The translations under genes were made by a program, and so were the position numbers. A stretch of DNA of 64,000 nt, taken from assembly GCF_004521985.1 (NCBI RefSeq), contig NZ_SBHZ01000007.1, positions 124,001-188,000 of the forward strand, read 5' to 3'. This DNA is from Ectopseudomonas khazarica (GTDB lineage Bacteria > Pseudomonadota > Gammaproteobacteria > Pseudomonadales > Pseudomonadaceae). The notes beneath the pieces are model-generated. The model worked only from the letters and a program-made list of their open reading frames with translations, searched no databases and was not told the origin of the DNA. Within the stretch, counting starts at the first letter, position 1; each line of letters starts with the position of its first letter. Below, in pieces: positions 34,445 to 49,292 of this stretch.

Positions 34445-34657
34445 ATGGGTATCGTCAACATCGATGACGAACTGCACGACCAGATTCGCCGGGCGAGCAG
34501 CGTGTCGCATCGCTCCATCAATGCTCAGGCCGGGTTCTGGATTCGCATCGGCATGCTCTGCGAAATGAACCCGACGCTGAGTTTCAACGACGTGATGGCG
34601 GCCGAGATGCGCGCAGCCGGCATTACCGTGCAGCCGAGCCTGGCAGCGACCTCATGA
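34445..34657 (+). CDS. ParD-like antitoxin-family protein
   Basis: The product has 70 residues; GGGAGG 5 nt before ATG 34445. N-terminal ribbon-helix-helix wording (IVNIDDELHDQIRRASSVSHRSINAQAGFWIRIG) typical of ParD-like proteins. No ParE/RelE-type toxin is adjacent. Instead its stop overlaps the start of a methionine aminopeptidase gene (ATGA). Promoter region upstream is AT-rich (34410-34430). Probably a DNA-binding autoregulator of the pair. Confidence 0.8.
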   Translation: MGIVNIDDELHDQIRRASSVSHRSINAQAGFWIRIGMLCEMNPTLSFNDVMAAEMRAAGITVQPSLAATS

Positions 34658-35424
34658 CCAAGACCGCGCAGGAGATAGCGCTGATGGCCGAGTCCGGCAG
34701 GTTGCTGGCGTCGGTGTTCGGCTATCTCGATCGTCTGGATCTTCTCGGCCTGTCGACGCTGCAGGTCAACGACCTTGTGGAAAAGTACATCGTCGACACG
34801 CTCGAGGCGCGCCCGGCGAGCAAGGGCCAATATGGATTTGCCTATGCCATGAACACCTCGCGCAACGAGGTGGTGTGCCATGGCGTGCCCAGCGCCAGCG
34901 ACATCCTGCGCGATGGCGATCTGGTGAACTTCGATATCACCCTGGAGAAGAACGGCTACATCGCCGATTCCAGCAAGACCTATCTGCTTGGCTCCGTTTC
35001 AGAAGCCGGGCGCAAGCTGGTCGACGTCACCTACGAAGCCATGTGCAAAGGCATCGAGGCGGTGCGCCCGGGTGCCCGCCTCGGCGACATAGGCCACGCC
35101 ATAGAACGGCACGCACGGGCCCATGGGTATTCGGTGGTTCGCGAATACTGCGGTCACGGCATCGGCCGGGACATGCACGAGCCGCCCGAAGTGCTGCACT
35201 GGGGCAAGGCCAATACCGGCCTGACCTTGCGCGAGGGCATGACCTTCACCATCGAGCCCATGCTCAATCTGGGCAAGGCGGATGTACGCACGCTGGCCGA
35301 TGGCTGGACGGTGGTCACCTGCGATCGCAGCCTCTCGGCGCAGTTCGAGCACACGGTGGCGGTCACCCGTGATGGCGTCCGTGTGCTGACCCTGCGCCCG
35401 GACGAGCAGCGCCTCGGTGCCTGA
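34654..35424 (+). CDS. map: Type I methionine aminopeptidase
   Basis: The product has 256 residues. All five metal ligands visible: Asp in VNFDITLEKNGYIADSSKT (two Asp), His in CGHGIGRDMHEPP, Glu in FTIEPMLN, Glu in SLSAQFEHTVAVT. It should remove N-terminal Met from nascent proteins. This is likely an extra copy, since the housekeeping map gene of Pseudomonas sits next to rpsB. Translationally coupled to the ParD-like gene. Confidence 0.9.
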   Translation: MTKTAQEIALMAESGRLLASVFGYLDRLDLLGLSTLQVNDLVEKYIVDTLEARPASKGQYGFAYAMNTSRNEVVCHGVPSASDILRDGDLVNFDITLEKNGYIADSSKTYLLGSVSEAGRKLVDVTYEAMCKGIEAVRPGARLGDIGHAIERHARAHGYSVVREYCGHGIGRDMHEPPEVLHWGKANTGLTLREGMTFTIEPMLNLGKADVRTLADGWTVVTCDRSLSAQFEHTVAVTRDGVRVLTLRPDEQRLGA

Positions 35425-35438
35425 GCCGGGCGCCGCTC

Positions 35439-36056
35439 TCACGCCAGCTCGAGAATCTCCTTCACCGGGCGGCGCGGTTTCTGCGGCCAGTTGTTGGCCT
35501 GCGCCTTGCCCAGGGTCACCAGCATCACAGGGATTTCCTCGTCGCCCAGGGCGAAGGCACGGCTGACGCCGGCGATGTCGAAACCACTCATGGGGCTGGC
35601 TGCCAGCCCCAGTGCCTGGCCGGCCAGCATCAGGTTCGACGCGGCGAAGGTGGCGCTGCGCACGGCCTCGTCACGCCGGCTGTGTGGCACCTCGGCATAC
35701 ATTCGCGCAGCGCTGGACTGCCAGCTGAGCGCCATCTCGCTCGGCATCAGCCCCGACGCCACCGCAGGCGACAGGCGCTCGCCAAGCGACTCGGCGCACG
35801 GCAGCACGCCGCAGACAATGAAGGTCACAGCCGCTTCGCTGACCTTGGGCTGGTTCCAGGCCAGCTCGCGCAGGCGCTGTTTGCCCACAGCGCTGCGCAC
35901 CGCGACGAAGCGCCAGTTCTGCAGGTTGAACGCGCTGGGCGCGCGCCCGGCCCAACCGATCAGGGCTTCGATGCTGGCGTCGTCGAGCTGGTACTGCGCG
36001 TCGAAGTGGTTGACCGAGTTGCGTTGTTCGATGGCGGCAAGCAGAGGGTGGGTCAT
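35439..36056 (-). CDS. Nitroreductase-family oxidoreductase
   Basis: The product has 205 residues. FMN-binding RNSVNHFDA near 12-20, RAPSAFNLQNWRFVAV near 38-53, GLAASPMSGFD near 152. Probably reduces nitro or quinone compounds with NAD(P)H. Divergent from a LysR gene (105 bp); convergent with map. Confidence 0.9.
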   Translation of the reverse strand: MTHPLLAAIEQRNSVNHFDAQYQLDDASIEALIGWAGRAPSAFNLQNWRFVAVRSAVGKQRLRELAWNQPKVSEAAVTFIVCGVLPCAESLGERLSPAVASGLMPSEMALSWQSSAARMYAEVPHSRRDEAVRSATFAASNLMLAGQALGLAASPMSGFDIAGVSRAFALGDEEIPVMLVTLGKAQANNWPQKPRRPVKEILELA

Positions 36057-36108
36057 GGCGATGTCCTGTCGTGAGTGAATGATCGACAGGTTAGTTACAT
36101 GGACCCTG

Positions 36109-36159
36109 GTTGATAATCTCGTTTATCGTGTGATGACCATTCACTAGAAGTTGATAATC
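36109..36159. promoter_or_regulatory. Repeated operator-like motif between nitroreductase and LysR genes
   Basis: GTTGATAATC occurs twice (36109-36118 and 36150-36159), and the first copy is part of an inverted repeat GATAA-N5-TTATC. Likely binding site of the adjacent LysR regulator; second copy abuts its start codon. Inferred. Confidence 0.45.
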
Positions 36160-36160
36160 G

Positions 36161-37054
36161 ATGGATCGCCTGACCGCCCTTGCCGTGTTCCGCCAGGTCG
36201 TCGAACGTGGCAGCTTCGCCGCCGCCGCCCGCCACCTGAAGCTTTCAGCGGCCGCCGTAAGCAAGAACATCGTTGAACTGGAAGCCCACCTGGCAGTCCG
36301 CCTGCTCAATCGTACGACACGCTCCATGAGCCTCACCGAGGCTGGCCAGCGCTACTACGAGCAGGTGGCGCGAATCCTCGACGACCTGCAGCAGGCCGAC
36401 AGCTCCCTGGGCGAGCTGCAGGCGACCCCCAGCGGCACCCTGCGCGTCAGCGCGCCGATGTCGTTCAGCCTGGTCTGCCTGGCCGATGCCATCCCGCGCT
36501 TTCTCGCCCGCTACCCCGAGCTGACGCTCGACCTGCAGCTCGATGACCGTCGTGTGGACATGATCGCCGAGGGCTTCGATCTGGCGGTGCGCGGCAGTGA
36601 TCGTCTGGAGGACTCGAGCCTGGTCGCCCGTCCGCTGCTGACACTGCGCCACGTGCTCTGCGCCGCCCCGCAATACCTGCGCCGGCACGGCACGCCGCAG
36701 GTGCCGGAGGACCTGCAGGCGCTGGAGTGCGTGCAGTTCTCGCTGTCCGGGCATGCCCGCGAATGGGTGTTCCAGCGCGGTGAGCAGGTGCGCCGCCTGG
36801 AGGTGTGCGGACGCTACAGCGTCAACTCCAGCCTGGCGCTGTGCGCCGCCCTGCGCGCCGGCCACGGTATCAGCCTGGTCCCGGAGATCTACGTACGCGA
36901 CGACCTGGCCCAGGGCAGGCTGCAGCCGCTGCTCGAAGACTGGCAGATGATGCAGACGCAGCTCTACGCCATCTACCCGTCACGCCGTCAGTTGCAGGCC
37001 AAGGTCCGCGTGTTCATCGACTTTCTGCTGGAGGAACTGGGCCAGCAGGCATGA
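36161..37054 (+). CDS. LysR-family transcriptional regulator
   Basis: The product has 297 residues. N-terminal HTH (LAVFRQVVERGSFAAAARHLKLSAAAVSKNIVELEAHL near 6-43) and LysR effector domain (VSAPMSFSLVCLADAIPRFLARYPEL). Divergent to a nitroreductase gene that is its probable target; converges on glmS with 22 bp between stops. Confidence 0.92.
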   Translation: MDRLTALAVFRQVVERGSFAAAARHLKLSAAAVSKNIVELEAHLAVRLLNRTTRSMSLTEAGQRYYEQVARILDDLQQADSSLGELQATPSGTLRVSAPMSFSLVCLADAIPRFLARYPELTLDLQLDDRRVDMIAEGFDLAVRGSDRLEDSSLVARPLLTLRHVLCAAPQYLRRHGTPQVPEDLQALECVQFSLSGHAREWVFQRGEQVRRLEVCGRYSVNSSLALCAALRAGHGISLVPEIYVRDDLAQGRLQPLLEDWQMMQTQLYAIYPSRRQLQAKVRVFIDFLLEELGQQA

Positions 37055-37076
37055 GCTGCCGGCCCGGCGAAAGCCG

Positions 37077-38927
<1,851 letters not shown>

Positions 38928-38938
38928 GGGGCTCTCCT

Positions 38939-39709
38939 TCAGTTTTCCAGCGGCGCGAGGATCAGCTGGATGCCGCGCGCGCGTATCTGTTCGGCAGCCT
39001 GGGCATCCAGGCGCTCGTCGGTAATCAGGGTATGGACGCTGCTCCAGGGCAGTTCCAGATTGGGGATGCGTCGGCCGATCTTGTCGCTCTCGACCATGAC
39101 GATGACCTCGCGGGCGACTTCGGCCATCACCCGCGACAGCCCCAGCAGTTCGTTGAAGGTGGTGGTGCCACGCTCCAGATCGATGCCATCGGCGCCGATG
39201 AACAACTGGTCGAAGTCGTAGGAGCGCAGCACCTGCTCGGCGACCTGCCCCTGGAAGGACTCCGAGTGCGGGTCCCAGGTGCCGCCGGTCATCAGCAGGA
39301 CGGGCTCGTGCTCGATGTCGCGCAGGGCATTGGCCACGTTGAGCGAGTTGGTCATCACCACCAGCCCCGGCCTGTGCCCCAACTGGGGAATCATCGCCGC
39401 CGTGGTGGTGCCACTGTCGATGATGATCCGCGCGTGCTCACGGATGCGCGCCACGCCGGCGCGGGCGATGGCCTGCTTGTGCGGGGAAACCGGCTGGGCG
39501 CCGTCGCCGATCAGTTCCTGGGGCATGGGCACGGCACCGCCATAGCGACGCAGCAGCAGGCCGTTCTTTTCCAGCGCGGCGAGGTCCTTGCGGATCGTCA
39601 CCTCGCTGGTGGCGAAGTGCTGGGCCAGCGCATCCACCGACACCTCACCCTGCTCGGCGAGCAGGGCCAGGATGGTGTGGCGACGCTGCGGTGTGTTGCG
39701 CTTCGACAT
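38939..39709 (-). CDS. glmR: DeoR-family regulator, GlmR-type
   Basis: The product has 256 residues from ATG 39709. N-terminal DeoR HTH ([42 protein letters not shown], about 13-54) and a sugar-phosphate-sensing C-terminal domain ([16 protein letters not shown]). Immediately upstream of glmS and therefore its likely regulator, as known in P. aeruginosa. A palindromic operator candidate lies 8-20 bp upstream. Confidence 0.88.
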   Translation of the reverse strand: MSKRNTPQRRHTILALLAEQGEVSVDALAQHFATSEVTIRKDLAALEKNGLLLRRYGGAVPMPQELIGDGAQPVSPHKQAIARAGVARIREHARIIIDSGTTTAAMIPQLGHRPGLVVMTNSLNVANALRDIEHEPVLLMTGGTWDPHSESFQGQVAEQVLRSYDFDQLFIGADGIDLERGTTTFNELLGLSRVMAEVAREVIVMVESDKIGRRIPNLELPWSSVHTLITDERLDAQAAEQIRARGIQLILAPLEN

Positions 39710-39716
39710 GCTTAAG

Positions 39717-39729
39717 TTTCGATTCGAAA
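39717..39729. promoter_or_regulatory. Putative GlmR operator
   Basis: TTTCGATTCGAAA is a perfect odd-length palindrome just upstream of glmR; a further half site GCGAATCAAAA lies about 10 bp away. Suggests autoregulation and control of glmS. Confidence 0.45.
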
Positions 39730-39782
39730 GATAATGGCGCGAATCAAAACATAAGGCCGTTCGCTCTGCAAGCAACCGTTGG

Positions 39783-40394
39783 TCAGTTGAGGGTCAGCTT
39801 CACCCCGAAGCCCAACAGGCTGAGCCCCGCCAACTTCTCCAGGCCACGGGCGATACGCGGATTGGCGCGCATGCGCTCGGCGAGAAAGTGAGTCAGCAGC
39901 ACGATCAGCAGCCCGTAGAGGAAGGTCAGCGCCATGATGGTCACGGCCATGAAGCCGAAGGTGATCAGCCCCTGATGCCGCTGCGGATCGATGAACAGCG
40001 GGAAGAACGCCATGTAGAAGATGATCGCCTTGGGGTTGAAGACGGTGATCATCAGCGTCTGCCACAGGTAGTGGCGCGGCTCGATGTTCAGCGTCGGTGC
40101 GGCCCCCGGCTTGGCCAGCAGCATGCGCAGGCCGAGATAGATCAGGTAGGCCGCCCCCAGCCATTGCACCAGGTGGAAGGCCGTCGGATAGGCCTTGAGT
40201 AGCGCGGCGACACCGGCCACCGCCAGCCACAGCAGCACCTGGTCGCCGAACATGATGCCGAAGGTGGAGGCCAGTCCACCGCGGATGCCGCCCTTGCCGG
40301 TGGACAGGATCAGCGCCAGGTTACCCGGGCCGGGAATGGCCAGCAGGATGATGAAGGCCACCACGAAGGCGGCGTAATCCGTCACACCGAACAT
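39783..40394 (-). CDS. LysE-family transporter
   Basis: The product has 203 residues from ATG 40394 (GGAG 8 nt upstream). LysE signature LLAIPGPGNLALILSTG near 19-35, TVFNPKAIIFYMAFFPLF near 120, six hydrophobic segments. It sits between glmU and glmR, an insertion into the usual glm order. Substrate unknown. Confidence 0.88.
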   Translation of the reverse strand: MFGVTDYAAFVVAFIILLAIPGPGNLALILSTGKGGIRGGLASTFGIMFGDQVLLWLAVAGVAALLKAYPTAFHLVQWLGAAYLIYLGLRMLLAKPGAAPTLNIEPRHYLWQTLMITVFNPKAIIFYMAFFPLFIDPQRHQGLITFGFMAVTIMALTFLYGLLIVLLTHFLAERMRANPRIARGLEKLAGLSLLGFGVKLTLN

Positions 40395-40406
40395 GAAGTC
40401 AGCTCC

Positions 40407-40434
40407 AAGCCACAAGCCACAAGCCACAAGCCAC
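40407..40434. repeat. Four tandem 7-bp repeats (AAGCCAC)
   Basis: Four perfect head-to-tail copies of AAGCCAC just upstream of the LysE gene. Too short for a CRISPR or VNTR call of known function; may vary in number between strains by slippage. Confidence 0.8.
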
Positions 40435-40492
40435 AAAGCATAGAGGAAATGGCGTCAGCCAGGGCTCTTACTTGCAGCTGGAGGCTTGCAGC

Positions 40493-41854
40493 TCATCGCT
40501 GCTTTTGCGGGCGTTTCCAGCCCTCGATGTTGCGCTGCTTGGCCCGACCGACGGCCAGGGTGTCTGCCGGCACGTCGCTGGTGACCACCGAACCGGCGCC
40601 CGTGGTGGCACGATCACCAAGGTTGACCGGCGCCACCAGGGCGCTGTTGGAGCCGATGAACACGTCCTCGCCCATCACCGTACGGAACTTGTTGGCACCG
40701 TCGTAGTTGCAGGTGATGGTGCCTGCGCCGATGTTGCTCCGCGCACCGATCTCGGCATCGCCCAGGTAGCTGAGGTGACCGGCCTTGGCGCCCTCGCCCA
40801 GCACGGCGTTCTTCAGCTCGACGAAGTTACCCACATGGGCCCTGGCCCCCAGTCGGGTGCCCGGACGCAGACGCGCGAACGGACCGCAGTCGGCGCCCTC
40901 GCCCATCTCGGCACCTTCCAGATGACTGTTGGCCTTGACGATGGCGCCCTTGCGCAGGACGGAGTCCCTGATCACGCAGTTCGGACCGATCTGCACATCG
41001 TCCTCGATCACCACCCGGCCTTCGAGGATCACGTTGACGTCGATCAGCACGTCACGTCCCACCGTCACCTCGCCGCGCAGATCGAAACGCTGCGGATCGC
41101 GCAGGGTCACGCCCTGCGCCATCAGGCGGCGCGCGGCGCGCTGCTGATAGTGGCGCTCCAGCTGCGCCAGCTGGATACGGTCGTTGGCCCCCAGCACTTC
41201 CATCTCGTCGGCCGCCTGCTCGGTAGCCACGATCAGGCCATCGGCGACGGCCATGGCGATCACGTCGGTGAGGTAGTACTCGCCCTGCGCGTTGCTGTTG
41301 GACAGGCGCCCCAGCCAGTCCCCCAGGCGCTTGCCCGGAACCGCGAGAATGCCGGTGTTGCCTTCGCGGATGGCGCGCTGCGCGTCATTGGCGTCCTTGT
41401 GCTCGACGATCGCCTGCACCACGCCGTTGTCATCACGGACGATGCGGCCGTAGCCTGTCGGGTCGGCCAGCTCGACGGTGAGCAGCCCCAGCTGGTCATC
41501 ACTGACCAGGGCCAGCAGGCGTTCGAGCGTCGCGCTCTCGATCAGCGGCACGTCGCCATAGAGGATCAGCACGGTGTCGGCGCCGAGCTGCGGCAGCGCC
41601 TGAGCAACGGCGTGGCCGGTGCCGAGCTGCTCGGCCTGAATGACGAAGTTCAGGTCGGCGGCGGCCAGGCGCTCGCGCACGGTATCGGCGCCATGCCCGA
41701 TCACCACCTGGATGCTGCTGGGCTGCAGGCTGCGTGCGGTGGCGATGACATGCCCGAGCATGGGCTTGTCAGCGACCGGGTGCAGGACCTTGGGCAGGGC
41801 GGAACGCATGCGGGTGCCTTGCCCTGCAGCGAGGATGACGATATCGAGCGACAT
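40493..41854 (-). CDS. glmU: Bifunctional UDP-GlcNAc pyrophosphorylase / glucosamine-1-phosphate acetyltransferase
   Basis: The product has 453 residues. Uridylyltransferase start [28 protein letters not shown] at 5-32 and YGDVPLIE near 98. From about 250 a left-handed beta-helix of hexapeptide repeats ([19 protein letters not shown]...) with acetyltransferase residues in [23 protein letters not shown]. Makes UDP-GlcNAc. Follows atpC with a strong terminator between. Confidence 0.97.
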   Translation of the reverse strand: MSLDIVILAAGQGTRMRSALPKVLHPVADKPMLGHVIATARSLQPSSIQVVIGHGADTVRERLAAADLNFVIQAEQLGTGHAVAQALPQLGADTVLILYGDVPLIESATLERLLALVSDDQLGLLTVELADPTGYGRIVRDDNGVVQAIVEHKDANDAQRAIREGNTGILAVPGKRLGDWLGRLSNSNAQGEYYLTDVIAMAVADGLIVATEQAADEMEVLGANDRIQLAQLERHYQQRAARRLMAQGVTLRDPQRFDLRGEVTVGRDVLIDVNVILEGRVVIEDDVQIGPNCVIRDSVLRKGAIVKANSHLEGAEMGEGADCGPFARLRPGTRLGARAHVGNFVELKNAVLGEGAKAGHLSYLGDAEIGARSNIGAGTITCNYDGANKFRTVMGEDVFIGSNSALVAPVNLGDRATTGAGSVVTSDVPADTLAVGRAKQRNIEGWKRPQKQR

Positions 41855-41916
41855 GAACGACGATTCCTTGGCAGCCTCCGTCGCGGGGCGCCGGAGGGTG
41901 AAACGGCAGAAATGAA

Positions 41917-41940
41917 AAAGGGTAGCCTAGGCTACCCTTT
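41917..41940. terminator. Bidirectional rho-independent terminator between atpC and glmU
   Basis: A perfect 24-bp palindrome: AAAGGGTAGCC followed by TAGGCTACCCTTT, with A-rich and T-rich flanks. It forms a strong stem with a T-tract in both directions and should end the atp operon. Confidence 0.9.
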
Positions 41941-41966
41941 CTCTTGCAACGGTTGAAGTGGGGGCC

Positions 41967-42392
41967 TCAGCCGCCGAACTTCTTGCGCAGTTGCTGGACG
42001 GTACGCAGCTGGGCTGCGACTTCGGCCAGGTGAGCGGCGGCGGAGCTGTAGTTGAACTCAGCACCCTGCTCGCTCAGCGCTTTCTCGGCGGCCTTGAGGG
42101 CCTCCTGAGCAGCGGCTTCATCGATGTCTGCTGCACGCTGCACGGTGTCGGCGAGAACCTTGACCATGTTCGGCTGCACTTCGAGGAAACCACCGGAGAT
42201 GTAGAACACCTCGGCTTCACCACCCTGCTTGATCAGGCGGATCGGGCCCGGCTTCAGGTCGGTGATCAGTGGCGCGTGGCCTGGAGCGATACCCAGATCA
42301 CCCAGGTTGCCGTGCGCAATCACCATCTCCACCAGGCCGGAGAAGATCTCCGCTTCCGCGCTGACGATATCGCAATGGACTGTCATAGCCAT
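41967..42392 (-). CDS. atpC: F1 ATP synthase epsilon subunit
   Basis: The product has 141 residues. N-terminal beta-sandwich ([33 protein letters not shown]) and C-terminal helical pair ending [12 protein letters not shown]. Couples gamma rotation to the F1 head and can inhibit hydrolysis. Last gene of the atp operon; a DnaA-box 9-mer lies just upstream (42430). Confidence 0.97.
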   Translation of the reverse strand: MAMTVHCDIVSAEAEIFSGLVEMVIAHGNLGDLGIAPGHAPLITDLKPGPIRLIKQGGEAEVFYISGGFLEVQPNMVKVLADTVQRAADIDEAAAQEALKAAEKALSEQGAEFNYSSAAAHLAEVAAQLRTVQQLRKKFGG

Positions 42393-42472
42393 ACGCTTGC
42401 CTCAGGTTGCAGGCTGTGGACAACCCAGGTTATCCACAAACCTGATGCGCCCGTTGCCAGGCGCATGGGTGA

Positions 42473-43879
<1,407 letters not shown>

Positions 43880-44740
43880 TTAAACCGCGGCAGCGCCGCC
43901 GACGATTTCCGAAATCTCTTGGGTGATCGCTGCCTGACGCGCCTTGTTGTAAATCAGCTGCAGGTCTTTGATGAGCTGGCCAGCGTTGTCGGTGGCGTTC
44001 TTCATCGCGATCATCCGTGCAGCCTGCTCGGCCGCATTGTTCTCGACCACTGCCTGGTACACCTGGGATTCGACGTAGCGAACCATCAGGCCTTCGAGCA
44101 GTTCCTTGGCATCGGGCTCGTACAGATAGTCCCAGTGATGCTTGAGGTCTTGATCCGGATCGGCCACCAGCGGAACCAACTGCTCCACTGTAGGCTTCTG
44201 CGTCATGGTATTGATGAACTTGTTCGAGACCACGGACAGACGGTCGATACGCCCCTCGAGGTAAGCGTCGAGCATGACCTTGACACTACCGATCAGGTCG
44301 TTGATCGACGGCTCTTCGCCGAGGTGGCTGATCGCAGCGACGACATTGCCACCAAAGTTGCGGAAGAATGCCGCACCCTTGGAGCCAATCACGCAGAGAT
44401 CGATCTCCACGCCTTGCTCGCGATCTTTCGCCATGTCCTTGACCAGGGCCTTGAACAGGTTGGTGTTCAAGCCACCGCACAGACCACGGTCACTGCTCAC
44501 CACCACATAACCGGCGCGCTTGACGGGGCGCTCGATCATGAAGGGATGGCGGTATTCCGGGTTGGCGTTGGCCAGATGACCAATCACCTGGCGGATACGC
44601 TCCGCGTAGGGACGGCTAGCAGCCATGCGCTGTTGTGCCTTGCGCATTTTGCTGACCGCCACCTTTTCCATGGCGCTGGTGATCTTCTGCGTGCTTTTGA
44701 TGCTCGCAATCTTGCTGCGAATCTCTTTTGCGCCTGCCAT
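43880..44740 (-). CDS. atpG: F1 ATP synthase gamma subunit
   Basis: The product has 286 residues. N-terminal helix [24 protein letters not shown] and C-terminal [28 protein letters not shown] coiled-coil helices typical of gamma; DRGLCGGLN near 80. Rotor shaft of F1. Confidence 0.97.
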   Translation of the reverse strand: MAGAKEIRSKIASIKSTQKITSAMEKVAVSKMRKAQQRMAASRPYAERIRQVIGHLANANPEYRHPFMIERPVKRAGYVVVSSDRGLCGGLNTNLFKALVKDMAKDREQGVEIDLCVIGSKGAAFFRNFGGNVVAAISHLGEEPSINDLIGSVKVMLDAYLEGRIDRLSVVSNKFINTMTQKPTVEQLVPLVADPDQDLKHHWDYLYEPDAKELLEGLMVRYVESQVYQAVVENNAAEQAARMIAMKNATDNAGQLIKDLQLIYNKARQAAITQEISEIVGGAAAV

Positions 44741-44790
44741 TTCACACCTATCGGGTTAGCAGGCGGGCGTCTTGCGACGCCCGCTGCGGC

Positions 44791-46335
44791 TTACCAGGTT
44801 TGGGTGGCTTTGAACTTCTCGATACCGGCTTTGATGCCCGCGTCGATTTCGTCGTTGAAGTCACCTTTCACGTTGATCTTGGCCATCAGATCGGCCAGCT
44901 CACGGTTGAAGTAGCCCAGCAGGGCTGCTTCGAAGGCGCCAACTTTGTTCACTTCCACGTCGGTCAGGAAGCCACGCTCGGCAGCGTACAGAGACACGGA
45001 CATGTCGGCGATCGACATGGGTGCGTACTGCTTCTGCTTCATCAGCTCGGTAACGCGCTGACCGTGCTCGAGCTGCTTGCGGGTGGCTTCGTCCAGGTCA
45101 GAGGCGAACTGGGCGAAGGCCGCCAGTTCACGGTACTGAGCCAGAGCGGTACGGATACCACCGGAGAGCTTCTTGATGATCTTGGTCTGAGCGGCACCAC
45201 CCACACGGGATACCGAGATACCGGCGTTGACGGCCGGACGGATACCCGAGTTGAACATGGCCGATTCCAGGAAGATCTGACCGTCGGTGATCGAGATCAC
45301 GTTGGTCGGAACGAACGCGGAAACGTCACCCGCCTGGGTTTCGATGATCGGCAGAGCGGTCAGGGAACCAGTCTTGCCAGTCACGGCGCCATTGGTGAAC
45401 TTCTCGACGTATTCCTCGGAAACGCGGGAAGCGCGCTCCAGCAGGCGGCTGTGGAGATAGAACACGTCGCCCGGGTAGGCTTCACGGCCTGGCGGACGGC
45501 GCAGCAGCAGGGAGATCTGGCGGTAGGCAACGGCCTGCTTGGACAGGTCGTCGTACACGATCAGGGCGTCTTCACCGCGGTCGCGGAAGTATTCGCCCAT
45601 GGTGCAGCCGGAGTACGGCGCCAGGAACTGCAGTGCGGCGGATTCGGAAGCGGAAGCGGCCACCACGATGGTGTTGGCCAGCGCACCGGTTTCTTCCAGC
45701 TTGCGCACGACGTTGGCGATGGTCGATTGCTTCTGACCGATAGCCACGTACACGCAGCGGATACCGCTGTCTTTCTGGTTGATGATGGCGTCGACGGCCA
45801 GAGCGGTCTTACCGATCTGACGGTCACCGATGATCAGCTCGCGCTGGCCACGGCCGACCGGGATCATGGCATCGACCGACTTGTAACCGGTCTGTACCGG
45901 CTGGTCGACGGACTTACGCCAGATCACGCCCGGTGCAACCTTCTCAACCGCGTCAGTTGCCTGAGCGTTGATCGGGCCTTTGCCGTCGATCGGGTTACCC
46001 AGTGCGTCGACGACGCGGCCCAGCAGTTCCGGACCAACCGGGACTTCCAGGATGCGACCGGTGCACTTGGCGCTCATGCCTTCGGCCAGGCTGGTGTAAG
46101 CACCCAGCACAACGGCACCGACGGAGTCCTGCTCCAGGTTCAGTGCCATACCGTAGACACCGCCCGGGAACTCGATCATTTCGCCGTACATGACGTCGGC
46201 CAGACCGTAGATACGCACGATACCGTCGGAAACGGAGACAATGGTGCCTTCGTTGCGGGCTTGGGAGGCGACGTCGAGTTTCTCGATGCGCCCCTTGATG
46301 ATTTCACTAATTTCGGAAGGATTGAGTTGCTGCAT
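44791..46335 (-). CDS. atpA: F1 ATP synthase alpha subunit
   Basis: The product has 514 residues. Walker A GDRQIGKT at 170-177; [49 protein letters not shown]. Non-catalytic nucleotide-binding subunit. Confidence 0.98.
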   Translation of the reverse strand: MQQLNPSEISEIIKGRIEKLDVASQARNEGTIVSVSDGIVRIYGLADVMYGEMIEFPGGVYGMALNLEQDSVGAVVLGAYTSLAEGMSAKCTGRILEVPVGPELLGRVVDALGNPIDGKGPINAQATDAVEKVAPGVIWRKSVDQPVQTGYKSVDAMIPVGRGQRELIIGDRQIGKTALAVDAIINQKDSGIRCVYVAIGQKQSTIANVVRKLEETGALANTIVVAASASESAALQFLAPYSGCTMGEYFRDRGEDALIVYDDLSKQAVAYRQISLLLRRPPGREAYPGDVFYLHSRLLERASRVSEEYVEKFTNGAVTGKTGSLTALPIIETQAGDVSAFVPTNVISITDGQIFLESAMFNSGIRPAVNAGISVSRVGGAAQTKIIKKLSGGIRTALAQYRELAAFAQFASDLDEATRKQLEHGQRVTELMKQKQYAPMSIADMSVSLYAAERGFLTDVEVNKVGAFEAALLGYFNRELADLMAKINVKGDFNDEIDAGIKAGIEKFKATQTW

Positions 46336-46356
46336 AGCTCTGCTGCCCCTTCAAAC

Positions 46357-46893
46357 TCAAGATTTCAATGCTTCGGCCAGTTTCGCGAGCTTGCCGCGAA
46401 CCGAGCCATCGATTACCAGGTCGCCGGCGCGGATCAGTACACCACCGATCAGGGTGGCATCTTCCGCGGCGTGCAGACGCACTTCTCGGCCGAGCCGTGC
46501 ACTGAGAACCTTGGCGAGTTTGTCTTGCTGTTCATCGCTCAATGCGAAGGCACTGGTGACATCCACGTCGATCGACTTCTCTTGCTCGGCCTTGTACAGC
46601 TCGAACAGGGCGAAGACATCCGGCAACAAGGCCAGACGATCGTTCTCGGCGATAACGCGGATGAAGTTCTGTGCCTGGGCGTCGAACTTGTCACCACACA
46701 CCTCGACAAAGGTGGTGGCCTTTTCTGTACTCGTCAGACGCGGGGCCTTGAGCACGCGCTGCATGGTGTCGTCGAGCGACACCGCTGCAGCCAGGCCGAG
46801 CATGGCTGACCAATTGGCCAGTTGCTGGTGGGCCTGGGCGTGCTCGAAGGCAGCCTTAGCGTAAGGTCGGGCCAGCGTGGTCAGTTCTGCCAT
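46357..46893 (-). CDS. atpH: F1 ATP synthase delta subunit
   Basis: The product has 178 residues. N-terminal [13 protein letters not shown] and C-terminal [28 protein letters not shown] are family motifs. Part of the peripheral stalk. Confidence 0.97.
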   Translation of the reverse strand: MAELTTLARPYAKAAFEHAQAHQQLANWSAMLGLAAAVSLDDTMQRVLKAPRLTSTEKATTFVEVCGDKFDAQAQNFIRVIAENDRLALLPDVFALFELYKAEQEKSIDVDVTSAFALSDEQQDKLAKVLSARLGREVRLHAAEDATLIGGVLIRAGDLVIDGSVRGKLAKLAEALKS

Positions 46894-46907
46894 GATCGCG
46901 CCCTCGC

Positions 46908-47378
46908 TTAAATTTCGGCTGCCAGTTTGTTAACCAGCTCCGCATGCGCGTTTTGGTCGATGGATGCGCCCAGGATCTTCTCCGCACCGCTGACTGCCAG
47001 GCCACCCACTTGGGCGCGCAGGGCGTCTTTGATGCCGTTGATTTCCTGTTCGATCTCGGCCTGAGCCTGAGCCTTCACGCGGTCAGCTTCGACACGGGCC
47101 TGATCACGGGCTTCGTCGACGATCTGAGCAGCACGCTTATTGGCTTGCTCGATGATTTCGGCGGCCTGACCTTTGGCTTCGCGCAGTTGCTGGGCCACTT
47201 TCTCGTGGGCCAGCTCCAGATCACGAGCCGCGCGGTTGGCAGCGTCCAAGCCGTCTGCGATCTTCTTCTGACGTTCCTGCAAAGCCGCAATGACCGGAGG
47301 CCATACGAACTTCATGCAGAACAGCACGAAGATGAAGAAGGCAACGGACTGGCCTATCAGGGTTGCATTAATGTTCAC
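46908..47378 (-). CDS. atpF: F0 ATP synthase subunit b
   Basis: The product has 156 residues: one N-terminal membrane span ([20 protein letters not shown]) then a long charged coiled coil. Peripheral-stalk dimer. Confidence 0.97.
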   Translation of the reverse strand: MNINATLIGQSVAFFIFVLFCMKFVWPPVIAALQERQKKIADGLDAANRAARDLELAHEKVAQQLREAKGQAAEIIEQANKRAAQIVDEARDQARVEADRVKAQAQAEIEQEINGIKDALRAQVGGLAVSGAEKILGASIDQNAHAELVNKLAAEI

Positions 47379-47434
47379 GCCAACACCTCGCTCGTTCGTT
47401 GTCCGTCACACCAATTCACTCGAAGACGAGTGAA

Positions 47435-47835
<401 letters not shown>

Positions 47836-47843
47836 AGCGCGCC

Positions 47844-49132
<1,289 letters not shown>

Positions 49133-49292
49133 CAACTGATGTCCCTCGACTATCGACCGCTTTAACTCAATGAATTGGCATAAAAAGTGCCAACAAAATT
49201 GCGCGCAGAGTATAGGGGGCGTATTCCCCCCATTCAACTGTCCGGTAGTGATTTCCGACCATGCGCTACATGGTCAGGTGTGGCGAATTGTT

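Noticed and set aside
34445..34657. Classical parDE toxin-antitoxin locus
   Set aside because: No ParE-like toxin frame is present on either side; the partner is a methionine aminopeptidase.
40407..40434. Tandem repeat considered as a CRISPR array
   Set aside because: Units are 7 bp with no spacers and no cas genes nearby.
41917..41940. 24-bp palindrome considered as an operator
   Set aside because: Flanking A- and T-runs and position between convergently ending transcripts fit a bidirectional terminator.
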